A DNA stretch of 64,000 bases from assembly GCA_002327305.1 (NCBI GenBank), contig DCUZ01000016.1:1-64000 (forward strand), given 5' to 3'. Within the stretch, counting starts at the first letter, position 1, and the number at the start of each line of letters is the position of its first letter. This document shows, piece after piece, positions 43,247-52,785 of this stretch. This stretch comes from Holophagales bacterium UBA2201. GTDB lineage: Bacteria > Acidobacteriota > Thermoanaerobaculia > UBA2201. The notes under the pieces are model-generated. The model did no database searches, was not told the DNA's origin, and worked only from the letters and a program-made list of their open reading frames with translations. The position numbers and the translations under genes were made by a program.

Positions 43247-43686
43247 TTCTTCACCTCCCGGTAGCGGTCGGACCGCGCCTCCCCGAGACGGTCCATCAGG
43301 ATGGAGATCCCCAGCAGGACGACGCCCGTCAGGCCGCCGAAAACCAGCAGTTTGACGGCCAGCCCCTCGGGGCCCGTCGCCACCTGCCAGAGGGCGTAGC
43401 CCGACAGGGCCAGGGCCCAGACGATGGCCAGGAACCACCCGGTGAACCGCGTCGCGGCGCTGACGGGCCCGGCCGGCCGTTCGGTCCACTGCTCCTCCCT
43501 TGGTTCGTTGAATTGCGTGCTCATGGCGGTCTCCTTCACGGATCGGATTTGGTCGAACAGCGCGCGGCAGGCCGGGCACTCCTCCAGGTGGAGGCGCACC
43601 CGCTGGTCCGCCGCCTGGGTCAGTTCCCCGTCCAGGTGGCCGGAAAGCAGGGCCTGGTCGAAACCACGGGGGCAGGATTCATGCAT
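43243..43686 (-). CDS. Zinc-finger anti-sigma factor
   Basis: 147 residues. An N-terminal ASD-type zinc site (H32-x3-C36-x2-C39 in 'HLEECPAC') folds on the ECF sigma; two membrane helices follow (~82-101, ~109-127). It overlaps the sigma gene by 8 nt. It probably holds the sigma factor until an envelope signal releases it. Confidence 0.83.
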   Translation of the reverse strand: MHESCPRGFDQALLSGHLDGELTQAADQRVRLHLEECPACRALFDQIRSVKETAMSTQFNEPREEQWTERPAGPVSAATRFTGWFLAIVWALALSGYALWQVATGPEGLAVKLLVFGGLTGVVLLGISILMDRLGEARSDRYREVKK

Positions 43687-44290
43687 GGCCGACTCCCTTC
43701 ATCCGCCGGCGGAGGTGCCGGGCCATCAATGCCCGGGCCGCGTGCAGGCGGGACATGACCGTCCCCACGGGGATCCCCAGGACCTCGGCGATCTCGCGGT
43801 AGGGCAGGTCGTGGTACTCGCGCAGGATCAGGATCTCCCGCGCCGCGGCATCCAATTCCCCCAGGGCCTCCCAGACCATCCGGCGCGTCTCCTGGCGCTC
43901 CGCCTCCCCGTGCGGGTCCTCCGGGGAGCGCCCCCCTCCGGCGGCCAGGACGGTCTCCGCGGCCCGTCTCCGCACGGCGTCCCTCCGCCGGGAGTCGGCC
44001 ACCGTGTTGCGGACGATCTTCAGGAGCCACGGCCGCAGGGGCCGGGCGGGATCGAACCGGCCGCGGTGCCGGAAGAGCCTGAGGAGCGATTCCTGGGCCG
44101 CGTCCAACGCCTCGTCGGGATCGCCCGTCAACTGCAGGGCGAAGAGGTAGGCCGTGCGCCGGCACCGCCGCAGGAGGGCCTCCCACGCGCCGGCATCCCC
44201 GGCGAAGGCGGCCCGGAGGAGGACGGCCTCCTCGGGTTCGGGAGGGGCGGGGGGGATGGGGGGCTCGATCAGGGCCATAGCGCTGTTCAC
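43679..44290 (-). CDS. ECF-type RNA polymerase sigma factor
   Basis: 203 residues. Region 2: 'ALDAAQESLLRLFRHRGRFDPARPLRPWLLKIVRNTVADSRRR'. Region 4: 'LDAAAREILILREYHDLPYREIAEVLGIPVGTVMSRLHAARALM'. A Pro-rich N-terminal tail precedes it; a second possible start is the Met at 44278. Co-encoded with its anti-sigma partner and YbjQ. Confidence 0.92.
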   Translation of the reverse strand: MNSAMALIEPPIPPAPPEPEEAVLLRAAFAGDAGAWEALLRRCRRTAYLFALQLTGDPDEALDAAQESLLRLFRHRGRFDPARPLRPWLLKIVRNTVADSRRRDAVRRRAAETVLAAGGGRSPEDPHGEAERQETRRMVWEALGELDAAAREILILREYHDLPYREIAEVLGIPVGTVMSRLHAARALMARHLRRRMKGVGHA

Positions 44291-44405
44291 ATGATACCCT
44301 ACGCGCGTCCCCGCCGTTTATTCGACCTTTTCGCGGTCCCGTCCGGGCGGGCGGGGAGGAAAGAGGGTACAATAGCCCGGATCGTTCATCGTTCGGAGTG
44401 TCCCC

Positions 44406-45668
44406 ATGCCCTCGCTCGGCCATCAACTGCCGCTCTGGTCCGTCGTCCCGTTCGCCTCCCTCCTGCTCTGCATCGCCTTTTTCCCCCTGGCGTTCGGGCA
44501 CTGGTGGGAGAAGAACCGCCACAAGGCCCTCGTGGCCGCCCTCCTCGCGCTCCCGGTGGTGGCCCTGTTCTGGCATTTCGGCGATTTCCGGCCCCTGCTC
44601 CACGAGGTGACGGAGTATTTCTCGTTCATCGTCCTCCTGGGCTCCCTCTTCGTCATCAGCGGCGGCATCTACGTCCGCGGCGACATCCTGGCCACGCCGC
44701 GCAACAACACCCTCTTCCTGGCCCTGGGGGGCCTGATGGCCAATTTCTTCGGCACCACCGGAGCGGCCATGCTCCTCATCCGCCCCCTCCTGCGCACCAA
44801 CGCGGAGCGCAAACACATCCGCCATATCCCCATTTTTTTCATCTTCGTCGTCGCCAACGTGGGAGGGTGCCTCCTTCCCGTCGGCGACCCGCCCCTCTTC
44901 ATGGGCTATCTCCGCGGCGTCCCCTTTTTCTGGACCCTCCGGCTCCTTCCCCAATGGCTGTTCATGATGGCCCTTCTGCTGACCACCTTCTACCTGGTGG
45001 ACCGCCATTTCTGGAACAAGGAGCCCCGGGAGGCCCTTCTCGCCGACCGCCTCCACTACCGCCCCGTGGGGATCTTCGGCCGCATCAATCTGTTCCTCAT
45101 CGCGGGAGTGCTCATGTGCGTGGTGTTCCTCGAGGCCCCCGTGCGCGAGATCGTCATGCTGGCCCTGGCCGGCCTCTCCCTGCGCTTCACCCACCGGCGG
45201 GTCCGGAAGAGGAACCAGTTCAATTTCGCCCCCATCGTGGAGGTGGCGGTCCTCTTCGCCGGCATCTTCGCCACCATGGTCCCCGCCCTCCTCATCCTGG
45301 AGGCCCGGGGGTCGGCTTTGGGCGTGACGGAGCCGTGGCAGTTTTTCTGGGCCACCGGGCTCCTCTCCTCCTTCCTCGACAACGCCCCCACCTACCTGAC
45401 CTTCCTGGCCCTCGCGCAGGGGCTCTCCGCCGCGGGCGGCCTGGCCCGTGAGGTGGTGGGGGTCCCCGCGGAACTGCTCGCCGCCATCTCCCTGGGGGCG
45501 GTCTTCATGGGGGCCAACACCTACATCGGCAACGGCCCCAACTTCATGGTGAAGGTGATCTGCGAGCACCAGAGGGTGAAGATGCCCTCCTTCTTCGGCT
45601 ACATGCTTTGGTCGGGGGCGGTGTTGCTCCCGCTCTTCCTGCTCGTGACCCTGGTTTTTTTTCGCTGA
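44406..45668 (+). CDS. NhaD-like sodium/proton antiporter (ion transporter superfamily)
   Basis: 420 residues, about eleven membrane helices. Landmarks: 'FFGTTGAAMLLIRPLLRTN', 'ANVGGCLLPVGDPPLFMGYL', 'LSSFLDNAPTYLTFLALAQG' and 'GAVFMGANTYIGNGPNFMVK', the paired re-entrant motifs of the family. It exchanges Na+ for H+ or transports an anion; substrate not certain. A TACAAT box is at 44368-44373. Confidence 0.87.
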   Translation: MPSLGHQLPLWSVVPFASLLLCIAFFPLAFGHWWEKNRHKALVAALLALPVVALFWHFGDFRPLLHEVTEYFSFIVLLGSLFVISGGIYVRGDILATPRNNTLFLALGGLMANFFGTTGAAMLLIRPLLRTNAERKHIRHIPIFFIFVVANVGGCLLPVGDPPLFMGYLRGVPFFWTLRLLPQWLFMMALLLTTFYLVDRHFWNKEPREALLADRLHYRPVGIFGRINLFLIAGVLMCVVFLEAPVREIVMLALAGLSLRFTHRRVRKRNQFNFAPIVEVAVLFAGIFATMVPALLILEARGSALGVTEPWQFFWATGLLSSFLDNAPTYLTFLALAQGLSAAGGLAREVVGVPAELLAAISLGAVFMGANTYIGNGPNFMVKVICEHQRVKMPSFFGYMLWSGAVLLPLFLLVTLVFFR

Positions 45669-45683
45669 CCGCGCCGGCTTGTT

Positions 45684-46076
45684 TCACCCCACCTCGACCT
45701 CGATGTCCGGGGGCGTTTCGAGGGTCCGGTGGACGGGACAGCCGTGGACGAGGCGCTTGATCAGCGCGTGTTTGGAGGCCGGAACGTCGCGCGGCAGTTC
45801 GATGTCGAGGGTGAAGCGGGTGACGCGGCGGGGCAGATCGCCCTTGACATAGGTTAAGTTCACCGTCACCGGACCGTCGGCGTACCCGCGGGCCCGGCAC
45901 CAGGCCTCCACCGTCATCCCCACGCACGCCCCCAGCGAGGCGGCCAGCAGTTCGACGGGCGAGGGTCCGCGGTCGGTCCCCCCCGCTTCGGGGTCGGGGT
46001 CCACGGCCAATGCGTGCTTCCGAAGGCGCAGGGTCCAGCCGCTCCCCGGTTCGTTCCTGGCGGTGATCAGGTCCAT
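45684..46076 (-). CDS. OsmC-family peroxiredoxin
   Basis: 130 residues. The two redox cysteines are C51 ('LGACVGMTVEAWC') and C113 ('VHGCPVHRTLE'), with Arg/Glu context 'GPSPVELLAASLGA' of OsmC proteins. It reduces organic hydroperoxides in the cytosol. Convergent with the antiporter gene. Confidence 0.92.
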   Translation of the reverse strand: MDLITARNEPGSGWTLRLRKHALAVDPDPEAGGTDRGPSPVELLAASLGACVGMTVEAWCRARGYADGPVTVNLTYVKGDLPRRVTRFTLDIELPRDVPASKHALIKRLVHGCPVHRTLETPPDIEVEVG

Positions 46077-46156
46077 GGGACACCTCGTTCGGCAGGGATC
46101 GGGTCATTATCGCAGAAATCGCGGGGGCCCGCTTCGGGTACAATGGGTGGCGCGCC

Positions 46157-47539
46157 ATGAGGTCCCCCACCCGCCTTCTTCTGATCATCGGCCTCGCCGG
46201 TCTGGCCCTGACCGCGCTCTTGTTCTGGCGCGGCCAGGCGTTCGGCGACCAGCTCTCTCTCCTCGCCCGCGGGTGGCTCCTGGCGGCGCGGGGGGAACTG
46301 GTCCCCTACGGCAATCCCCTCTCCACCGGCGGGCACGAACCGGGGGCCCTGACCAGCCTGCTCGTCGGCCTCCCCCTTTTCGCGTGGATGGACTACCGCG
46401 CCCCCGTCGTCCCCATCGTCCTGGCGCATCTGCTGGCGTGGTGGCTGTTGGACCGGGTGGTGCGGGAGGCCCTGGACGGCCGGGCGCGGGTTTTGCTCGG
46501 GGTCCTCTTCTGGCTGAGCCCCTGGCGCCTCTATTTCTCCGGCTTCCTGTGGAACCCCAACTACCTCTTCCTTTTCGGGGCCATGCACCTGTGGTCGGCC
46601 TGGCGGCAGGCGGAGCGTCCCCGGTTCTGGGCCAGCGCCGTCCAGGCCCTGGCCATCGGCCTCACCTTCCAATTGCACGCCTCCTTCATCCTCCTCGCCG
46701 CGGCCTCGGCCCTTCTCTGGTGGCGGGGCTGGCAGCGCCTCCACTGGGGCGGCCTGGCCTTCGGCGGCGCCCTGGCCTCCCTCACCCTCGTCCCATGGCT
46801 CCTGTCACTGGGGACCCACCCGGAGATCACCGCCGCTTCCAAAGGGTTCCTGGGACGGGGCCTGGTGGAGGTCTACCCGGTCATCCGCGGCCTGGCCTAT
46901 TGGGTGCGCTACGCCTCCCTGGCGGTGAGCCACAAGATGCTGATCCTCGATTTCTCCCCGTCCCTCGGCCCCCGGATCGATGTCTGGCTGGCCCCCGCCG
47001 TCTCCTGGACAGCCACCGCCGGGGCGGTCCTTACCCTCCCCTTCTCCGCCTGGGCCGACTGGCGCCTCCTGCGTGAAAGAGGACGCGGTTGGTTTCGCTC
47101 CCTGCGCCGCCCCGGCCTGGAGGCCCCGGAGGGGCGCGCCTGGTTGGGCGGCTACGCCGTCCTTTCCCTGGCCGCGGCGTTCCTGGTCTTCTGTCTCTCC
47201 CCCACCACCATCATGTTCTGGCAGGGGATACCCCTGTTCCACGCCGCCCTCCTTCCCCTCCTGCTCTGGGCGGCCGCCCGCCTCGACGGCCGCCGAGCCC
47301 CCTGGATCCGGCGGGCCGCCGCCGCCCTCGCCGTGGCCTCCCTCCTGATGGGAATGGCCATGGCAGCCGGAGCCCGCCAGTACCGGTGCGAGGGGCGGGG
47401 CCACGGCCGGTGGCCCCTGCGGTACGATTCCCGGATGTTCGACGACCTGGGGATGCGGGAGAAATGCCCTTGGCCGGTCAACGTCCCCGGGGCCGGCTGG
47501 CCCGACGGCCTGCCTCCGGAGGGGCCCCTGGCGCCGTGA
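46157..47539 (+). CDS. Polytopic membrane glycosyltransferase-like protein (GT-C)
   Basis: 460 residues with roughly ten hydrophobic helices. First loop: 'DQLSLLARGWLLAARGELVPYGNPLSTGGHEPGALTSLL'. Later 'FLWNPNYLFLFGAMHLW' is a segment often seen in PMT/ArnT-like proteins. No clear catalytic DE or DD, so the class is uncertain. A TACAAT box at 46139-46144 lies 12 nt before the ATG. Confidence 0.6.
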   Translation: MRSPTRLLLIIGLAGLALTALLFWRGQAFGDQLSLLARGWLLAARGELVPYGNPLSTGGHEPGALTSLLVGLPLFAWMDYRAPVVPIVLAHLLAWWLLDRVVREALDGRARVLLGVLFWLSPWRLYFSGFLWNPNYLFLFGAMHLWSAWRQAERPRFWASAVQALAIGLTFQLHASFILLAAASALLWWRGWQRLHWGGLAFGGALASLTLVPWLLSLGTHPEITAASKGFLGRGLVEVYPVIRGLAYWVRYASLAVSHKMLILDFSPSLGPRIDVWLAPAVSWTATAGAVLTLPFSAWADWRLLRERGRGWFRSLRRPGLEAPEGRAWLGGYAVLSLAAAFLVFCLSPTTIMFWQGIPLFHAALLPLLLWAAARLDGRRAPWIRRAAAALAVASLLMGMAMAAGARQYRCEGRGHGRWPLRYDSRMFDDLGMREKCPWPVNVPGAGWPDGLPPEGPLAP

Positions 47540-48753
47540 TCGAAGGCCTCTTCGCTCTCACGATCATGGCGGTCGGGATGGCGGCCGCGGGCCTGTACCT
47601 CCAGCGGGTGCTGCGCTTGGAGAAACACCATCGGACCGTATCGCTTGCCCGACAATTCAATCTCTCCATGGATGGAGGCACGGCCCGCGGGATCTGGAAC
47701 GGGCATCCGATGGAGGTGAGAGTGCGTGACCTGCACAGATATGGAGGAATGGATCTTGACCTGCGTGTGGGAGGAGCGAACCCCAGAATAGCCATCACCC
47801 GGGAACCGGTCTTATTAATCCGCCGTCTCCCCCCTCCACCCGGCCCTTTTCTGCCCGTCGCCTTGAGCGCCGGCTACCGGGAACCCGACGACATCGTGAC
47901 GGGAGACGGGGAGTTCGATGCATTGATTCGTGTTAAGGGCCCCATCGGATTCGGCGTGGGGATTTTGGATCGGGAAACGCGACGCCTCATCCAAGCGGTG
48001 GACGGATTGGGATCCGACACCACCAGAGTGTGGTCGAACGGGACAGGGATACAGGTGAAGGAGGGATGGATTACCCTGCGACAGCGGGATCACCGAGCCG
48101 GCCCTGACACCGACATCGGATACTGGTTGAAATTGATGGTCGAGCTGGCGGAGGCGCTGGCCAAGCGCGGCCGGGCCCGTCCCCTTGACAACCTGCTGGA
48201 GAACTTCCGCTCCGAACGGGACCCGGAGGTGCGGCGGGTCAACCTGGCCTGCCTGGGCGCCTACTATCCCGTCGCCCCGGAGACCCTCGAAGCGAGCCGC
48301 GAGGCGCTGGGGGACCCGGGGAGCGACTGGCTCCGCCTCCAGGGCGCGGTCAACCTGCGCCGGGAAGGATGGCCGGCCCTCCAGGCCCTCGCGGACGACT
48401 CCACCCGGCTGGACGGCGTAAGGGCCGCCGCCCTGCGGGCCCTGGGGCTCTCCCTTCCACCCGGCGAGGCGGAGCCCCTGCTCCTCGCGCATCTGGATTC
48501 GCCGGATCCCGGCCTGGCCCTTTCCGCCGTGGATACATTGGGCGACGTCGGCCGCACGGCCGCCATGGCGGCGCGCCTGGACCGGTGGGCCGGGGGCCGC
48601 GAGGAAAAGGCGGAGATGAAAATCGGACGGGAGGCCGCGGCGAAGGTGCGGGCGCGGCTTTCGGGGGCCGGGCCGGGCCGCCTGTCGCTGGAGGAAACGG
48701 TGGAGGAGGGGCGCCTCAGCCATCCGGGGGAGGGGCCCGACCCGCGACCCTGA
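47536..48753 (+). CDS. Membrane-anchored HEAT-repeat-like protein
   Basis: 405 residues from GTG 47536, whose GTGA overlaps the preceding stop. An N-terminal helix ('LFALTIMAVGMAAAGLYLQ') precedes an ~140-residue domain of unknown type. The C-terminal half is repeats of the form 'DPEVRRVNLACLGAYYP', 'DGVRAAALRALGLSL', 'DPGLALSAVDTLGDVG', typical of HEAT/PBS-lyase-like solenoids. Probably a scaffold; partner unknown. Confidence 0.65.
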   Translation: MIEGLFALTIMAVGMAAAGLYLQRVLRLEKHHRTVSLARQFNLSMDGGTARGIWNGHPMEVRVRDLHRYGGMDLDLRVGGANPRIAITREPVLLIRRLPPPPGPFLPVALSAGYREPDDIVTGDGEFDALIRVKGPIGFGVGILDRETRRLIQAVDGLGSDTTRVWSNGTGIQVKEGWITLRQRDHRAGPDTDIGYWLKLMVELAEALAKRGRARPLDNLLENFRSERDPEVRRVNLACLGAYYPVAPETLEASREALGDPGSDWLRLQGAVNLRREGWPALQALADDSTRLDGVRAAALRALGLSLPPGEAEPLLLAHLDSPDPGLALSAVDTLGDVGRTAAMAARLDRWAGGREEKAEMKIGREAAAKVRARLSGAGPGRLSLEETVEEGRLSHPGEGPDPRP

Positions 48754-48796
48754 CGGCCCCCCTTGTCATGATCAGGGAATACGGGGGCATATCGGT

Positions 48797-48802
48797 TATA
48801 AT
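48797..48802 (+). promoter_or_regulatory. -10 box upstream of the cyclase gene
   Basis: Perfect TATAAT, 15 nt before ATG 48818; no matching -35 seen. Confidence 0.4.
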
Positions 48803-48817
48803 ATCCGCTCATGCACC

Positions 48818-50884
48818 ATGAAAGACGGACTCCGGAAACTGGCGGCCATCCTGTTCACCGACATCGTCGGGTACAGTTCGCTCGCGGAAGCCGATGAACG
48901 GCTGACGCTGGAACTGCTGGAAGAGCACCGTCAACTCATCCGCCCCATCCTTTTACGCCACAACGGACGCGAGATCAAGACCATCGGCGACGCCTTCATG
49001 GTGAAGTTCGCCTCCGCCGTCGAGGCCGTGCAGTGTGCCCTCGACATCCAGGTGCGCCTGCGGAAGCGGAACCTCAAGGAGCCCCCCCGGCGGCAGGTCC
49101 GGGTGCGCGTGGGGATCCACCTCGGGGATGTCGTCCACGAGGACAACGACCTCTTCGGCGAGGGGGTGAACATCGCCTCGCGCATCGTCCCCCTGGCCGA
49201 ACCGGGCGGGGTGTGTCTGACGGAGGCGGTGAGGGCCCAGGTGCACAATAAACTGGCCTACCCCCTCGAACCGCTCGGCCGCCGGAAACTGCGCAACCTT
49301 CAGGTCCCGGCGGAGCTCTACCGGGTGGTCTTCCCCTGGTCGGAGGCCGAAGCGCCGGAGGCGGGCCTGCGGCGCTGGCTCAAGCCGTTCATCCTCATCC
49401 CGACCGTCCTGGCCCTGGCGGGACTGGCCGGGGGCGCCTTCCTCCTCCTTCACGGGAAGCGCCCCGCCGCCACCCCGCCCTCCCCTGTCCCGGCCCCCGT
49501 ACGGTCCATCGCCGTCCTCCCCCTGGCCGACTTCTCCGCCCGCCCCGATACGGCGTACTTCGCCGACGGGATGACGGAGGCGCTCATCACCGACCTGGCC
49601 AAGGTGCGGGCGCTGAAGGTGATCTCCCGCACCTCGATGATGCGCTACAAGGGGACGGAAAAATCGGTCCCCGAGATCGCGCGCGAATTGGGGGTGGAGG
49701 CGGTCCTGGAGGGGTCCATCACCCGGGAGGGCCGCCGCGTGCGCATCTCCGCCAAACTGCTCGAGGCCAGGACGGACCGCACCCTGTGGGCGGAATCCTA
49801 CGAGCGGGAGACCCGCGACGTTTTGGCCCTCCAGCGGGAGGTGGCCCGCGCCATCGCCCAGGCGGTGCAGGTGCGCCTCACCCCCCTGGAGGAGGCCTCC
49901 CTCGGACAGGCGCGGCCGGTGGACCCCGCGGCCTACGACGCCTACCTGCAGGGGCTCTACCACTGGAACCGGCGCACCCGGACCGACCTGGAGGCGAGCG
50001 TCCGCCTCTTCAGGGAATCCATGGACGCGGACCCCGGCTATGCCCCCGCCTACGCCGGCCTGGCCGGGGCGCGCGTCGTGATGGCCGACTGGGGTTACGA
50101 GGATCCGGCGCGAATGTACGGCGAGGCCCGCGCCATGGCGGAGAAGGCCGTCGCCCTCGACCCCCTGCTGGCCGAGGCCCACACCGCCATGGGGGCCTGG
50201 CATGTCCACCGGTGGGAGTGGCGGGACGCGGAAGCGGCGTTCAAGCGGGCGCTGGAGATCAATCCCGGGTACGCCACCGCCCACCAGTGGTACGCCGAGA
50301 TCCTCCTCTCCATCGGCCGCTTCCCCGAGGCCCTCGCCCACGCCCGCACCGCCTGCGACCTCGACCCCCTCTCCCTCATCGCCCGGACCATCCTGGGCGT
50401 CACCCTCTACCAGTCCCGCCAGTACGACCCCGCCATCGCCGAACTTGAAAAGACCCTCGAAATGGACCCGGGGTTCTTCCTCGCCCGGCGCGCCCTGTGG
50501 TTCTGCCACATCATGAAGGGGGACGCCGGGCGGGCCGCGGCCGAGTACCGGCGCCTCCTGGAGGATACCGGGGCCGGCGGCGCGGCCCTGGCGGCCTTCG
50601 ACGGGGCCTACGGCCGGGACGGCATCCGCGGCGTCTGGCGATGGCTCCTCGACGAAGGGATCCCCCTCGTCCCCCAGCCCTACAGCCAACCCTACTACTA
50701 CGCCACCTACCATGCCTTCCTGGGGGAGAACGCGGCGGCGCTGGACCGGCTGGAGGAGGCCCTGGCCCTGCGCTCGTCCAACCTTTCCCAAGTGGCCACC
50801 GATCCCGCCATGGACGCCCTGCGGAACGAACCCCGGTTCCGGGACCTGCTCAGGACCATGGGCCTGGAAGGCGTCGCCCCTTGA
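48818..50884 (+). CDS. Class III adenylate/guanylate cyclase with TM helix, FlgO-like domain and TPRs
   Basis: 688 residues. Residues ~8-165: class III cyclase (metal Asp D15 in 'FTDIVGYSS' and D58 in 'KTIGDAFMVKF'; 'GVNIASRI' with the transition-state Asn/Arg). One membrane helix ~190-215 and a Pro-rich linker follow. Residues ~228-340 form a TolB/FlgO-like domain ('YFADGMTEALITDLAKV'). From ~360 there are TPR repeats ('AYAGLAGARVVMADWG', 'WRDAEAAFKRALEINPGYATAHQWYAEIL'). A membrane receptor making cAMP or cGMP is likely; specificity residues are not decisive. Confidence 0.9.
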   Translation: MKDGLRKLAAILFTDIVGYSSLAEADERLTLELLEEHRQLIRPILLRHNGREIKTIGDAFMVKFASAVEAVQCALDIQVRLRKRNLKEPPRRQVRVRVGIHLGDVVHEDNDLFGEGVNIASRIVPLAEPGGVCLTEAVRAQVHNKLAYPLEPLGRRKLRNLQVPAELYRVVFPWSEAEAPEAGLRRWLKPFILIPTVLALAGLAGGAFLLLHGKRPAATPPSPVPAPVRSIAVLPLADFSARPDTAYFADGMTEALITDLAKVRALKVISRTSMMRYKGTEKSVPEIARELGVEAVLEGSITREGRRVRISAKLLEARTDRTLWAESYERETRDVLALQREVARAIAQAVQVRLTPLEEASLGQARPVDPAAYDAYLQGLYHWNRRTRTDLEASVRLFRESMDADPGYAPAYAGLAGARVVMADWGYEDPARMYGEARAMAEKAVALDPLLAEAHTAMGAWHVHRWEWRDAEAAFKRALEINPGYATAHQWYAEILLSIGRFPEALAHARTACDLDPLSLIARTILGVTLYQSRQYDPAIAELEKTLEMDPGFFLARRALWFCHIMKGDAGRAAAEYRRLLEDTGAGGAALAAFDGAYGRDGIRGVWRWLLDEGIPLVPQPYSQPYYYATYHAFLGENAAALDRLEEALALRSSNLSQVATDPAMDALRNEPRFRDLLRTMGLEGVAP

Positions 50885-51474
50885 ACCACCCCCCCGAGCC
50901 CCTCCCCCTCCTCCGTTTTCCCGGCGCCGTCACCGTGGTGGACACGACGGCGAAACTGGACGCCATGGCGGGCATGATGGCGGCCGAACCCCTTCTGGGA
51001 TTCGACACGGAGACGCGCCCCGCGTTCCGGAAAGGGGAGAAACACCCCCCCGCCCTGGTCCAACTGGCGACGGACGGGATGGCCTGCATCGTCCAACTCC
51101 GGAAGACGGGATTTTCGGAAACCCTGGCCGCCCTGCTGGCCGACGGACGCGTCCTGAAGGCGGGGGTGGGGATCCGGGACGACCTCAAGGCCCTGCAGGA
51201 ACTGCGCCCCTTCGAACCGGCAGGGTTCGTGGACCTGGGCGAACTCGCCAGGCAGCGCGGCATCGCCGAACGGGGGGTCCGGTCCCTCGCCATGCGGTTC
51301 CTCGGCGGCCGGATCTCGAAGGGGGCGCAAACCTCCAACTGGGCCGCCGCCGTCCTCACCGAGCGGCAGTTGCGCTACGCCGCCACCGACGCGTGGGCGT
51401 GTTATAAACTATTTTTCCATCTTGGGGAAAAAAGTCGTTCCCTGCAAGCCGGGGACGCCGGGGGAAGACCCTAA
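50881..51474 (+). CDS. 3'-5' exonuclease (DEDDy, RNase D/WRN-like)
   Basis: 197 residues from TTG 50881, overlapping the cyclase stop (TTGA). Exo I is 'LLGFDTETRP' (D, E), Exo II 'VLKAGVGIRDDLKALQEL' (D), Exo III 'LRYAATDAWACYKLF' (Y-x3-D). Lacking an HRDC domain, it is a short single-domain nuclease for RNA or DNA 3' ends. The true start might instead be a later Met. Confidence 0.83.
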   Translation: MNHPPEPLPLLRFPGAVTVVDTTAKLDAMAGMMAAEPLLGFDTETRPAFRKGEKHPPALVQLATDGMACIVQLRKTGFSETLAALLADGRVLKAGVGIRDDLKALQELRPFEPAGFVDLGELARQRGIAERGVRSLAMRFLGGRISKGAQTSNWAAAVLTERQLRYAATDAWACYKLFFHLGEKSRSLQAGDAGGRP

Positions 51475-51480
51475 GAACGC

Positions 51481-51681
51481 TTAACGGGAATCGGTGAACC
51501 CCTGGTCCAGCGCCTTCGCGTACTCCTCGGGCGCGAACCCGGGGCACCGACGATCGAGCTCGTCCATCAGAAAATTCCACACTTGAGGCCATTCCTTTCG
51601 GCTTAATCCGGGCCAGCGATTGTCCCGATATTCATCCGCGACCGCATAGGCCTCGGACGAGAGCCGGTCCCGGCGGGGCAT
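51481..51681 (-). CDS. Small hypothetical protein following the phosphatase
   Basis: 66 residues from ATG 51681, whose first base overlaps the last of the upstream stop (TGATG). Helical, with 'YRDNRWPGLSRKEWPQVWNFLMDELDRRCPGF'. Translational coupling suggests a real gene. Family unknown. Confidence 0.5.
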   Translation of the reverse strand: MPRRDRLSSEAYAVADEYRDNRWPGLSRKEWPQVWNFLMDELDRRCPGFAPEEYAKALDQGFTDSR

Positions 51682-52700
51682 CACGGGAGGAGGGGCGGCG
51701 TGTCCGGCGCGGCCGGGGGAGCGACCCTCAGGAACGAGAGGCGGGGCGGGCGGCCGTAATCGGAAAACCACGCGCGATGTTCCTCCACCATATCCACCGC
51801 CATGAGGTAGAGTCCCGGGGCCGCGGGGGCCGCAAAAACCAGGGTCCAGTCCCGGCTCGCCCCGACGGCCACCCCTCCCTCCTCCATCCCGGCGCGACAG
51901 GCGTCCCACCCCTCGTTGCGGTGATCATAGTAGTAGTCCTCCGGATCGGCGGGGGGCCCGATAAACGGTCCGTACAGCCGGACGCCGAGGCGGATGCCGC
52001 GTTCCGGTCCGGCCGAAAGGACCCAGGGCCGCGACCCGGTATTGGTGACCCGCACGGGGTGGCGCACCGGGTCGGATGCCGTCGCCTCGGCTGGAGGTTC
52101 CCCGGCTTCGAGGGCGAAACGGAACTCCTCCGGGCAATAGGCGCGCTCCACATAATCCACGAGGGCCGCGCGGTCCGGCGGCCGCCCCTCGTTGACGCAC
52201 CAGGCCTCGAACCCGTCCACGAACCGTCTCTGCGGGTTCCCCTTCAGGCGGAGACGCTTGCCGAAATCGCGCACCCAGGAGGCGGCCTCGTCGAAGGGCC
52301 GGTCCCACAGCATCAGGGCCAGGAATGCCCCGAGGGAGGACCGGTCGATGCCGGAATGGCAGTGGATGAGGATCGGTTCGGGCAGGGAGGGGAAACGGCG
52401 GATGTACCGTTCGAGCATGTGCCTGGGCGGGTCCGTGGAGGCCATGAACGGGAGGTCGAGACGCATGATGCCGGCCCGGTCGGTGCAGGCCTTCTCCGCC
52501 AGATGATCGGCGCTTCCCTTCGCAGGGTCCCGCAAACTGACGATGGAGCGGATGCCGAGGTCGCGGATCCAGCGTTCACATTGGCCGCCGCGCGGCTGGC
52601 CCGACAGGTACAGATGACCGGGGACCACCGTGCGGGGAGTGATTACGGCGCAGGAGAAGAGGCCGAGCAGAAAAACACCCAAGCTTATTTTGCGTTCCAC
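51681..52700 (-). CDS. Dual-specificity-phosphatase-like lipoprotein
   Basis: 339 residues from GTG 52700. Lipoprotein signal 'ISLGVFLLGLFSC' (lipobox Cys), so it faces the periplasm. The DSP/PTP loop is 'ILIHCHSGIDRSS' (HCx5R) preceded by 'GIRSIVSLRDP', as in cyanobacterial and plant-type DSPs. A ~150-residue beta-rich C-terminal part has no clear family. Minus-strand TACAAT lies 8 nt before the GTG. Substrate unknown; a periplasmic inositol or sugar phosphatase is also possible. Confidence 0.75.
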   Translation of the reverse strand: MERKISLGVFLLGLFSCAVITPRTVVPGHLYLSGQPRGGQCERWIRDLGIRSIVSLRDPAKGSADHLAEKACTDRAGIMRLDLPFMASTDPPRHMLERYIRRFPSLPEPILIHCHSGIDRSSLGAFLALMLWDRPFDEAASWVRDFGKRLRLKGNPQRRFVDGFEAWCVNEGRPPDRAALVDYVERAYCPEEFRFALEAGEPPAEATASDPVRHPVRVTNTGSRPWVLSAGPERGIRLGVRLYGPFIGPPADPEDYYYDHRNEGWDACRAGMEEGGVAVGASRDWTLVFAAPAAPGLYLMAVDMVEEHRAWFSDYGRPPRLSFLRVAPPAAPDTPPLLP

Positions 52701-52785
52701 GGGGAGGAATTGTAGCACAGCGTCCGCGGCTCGCCGTCAGGCCCGCGGGATTGGAGCACCGGGTGCCGGAACGGCCGCCTGTTCA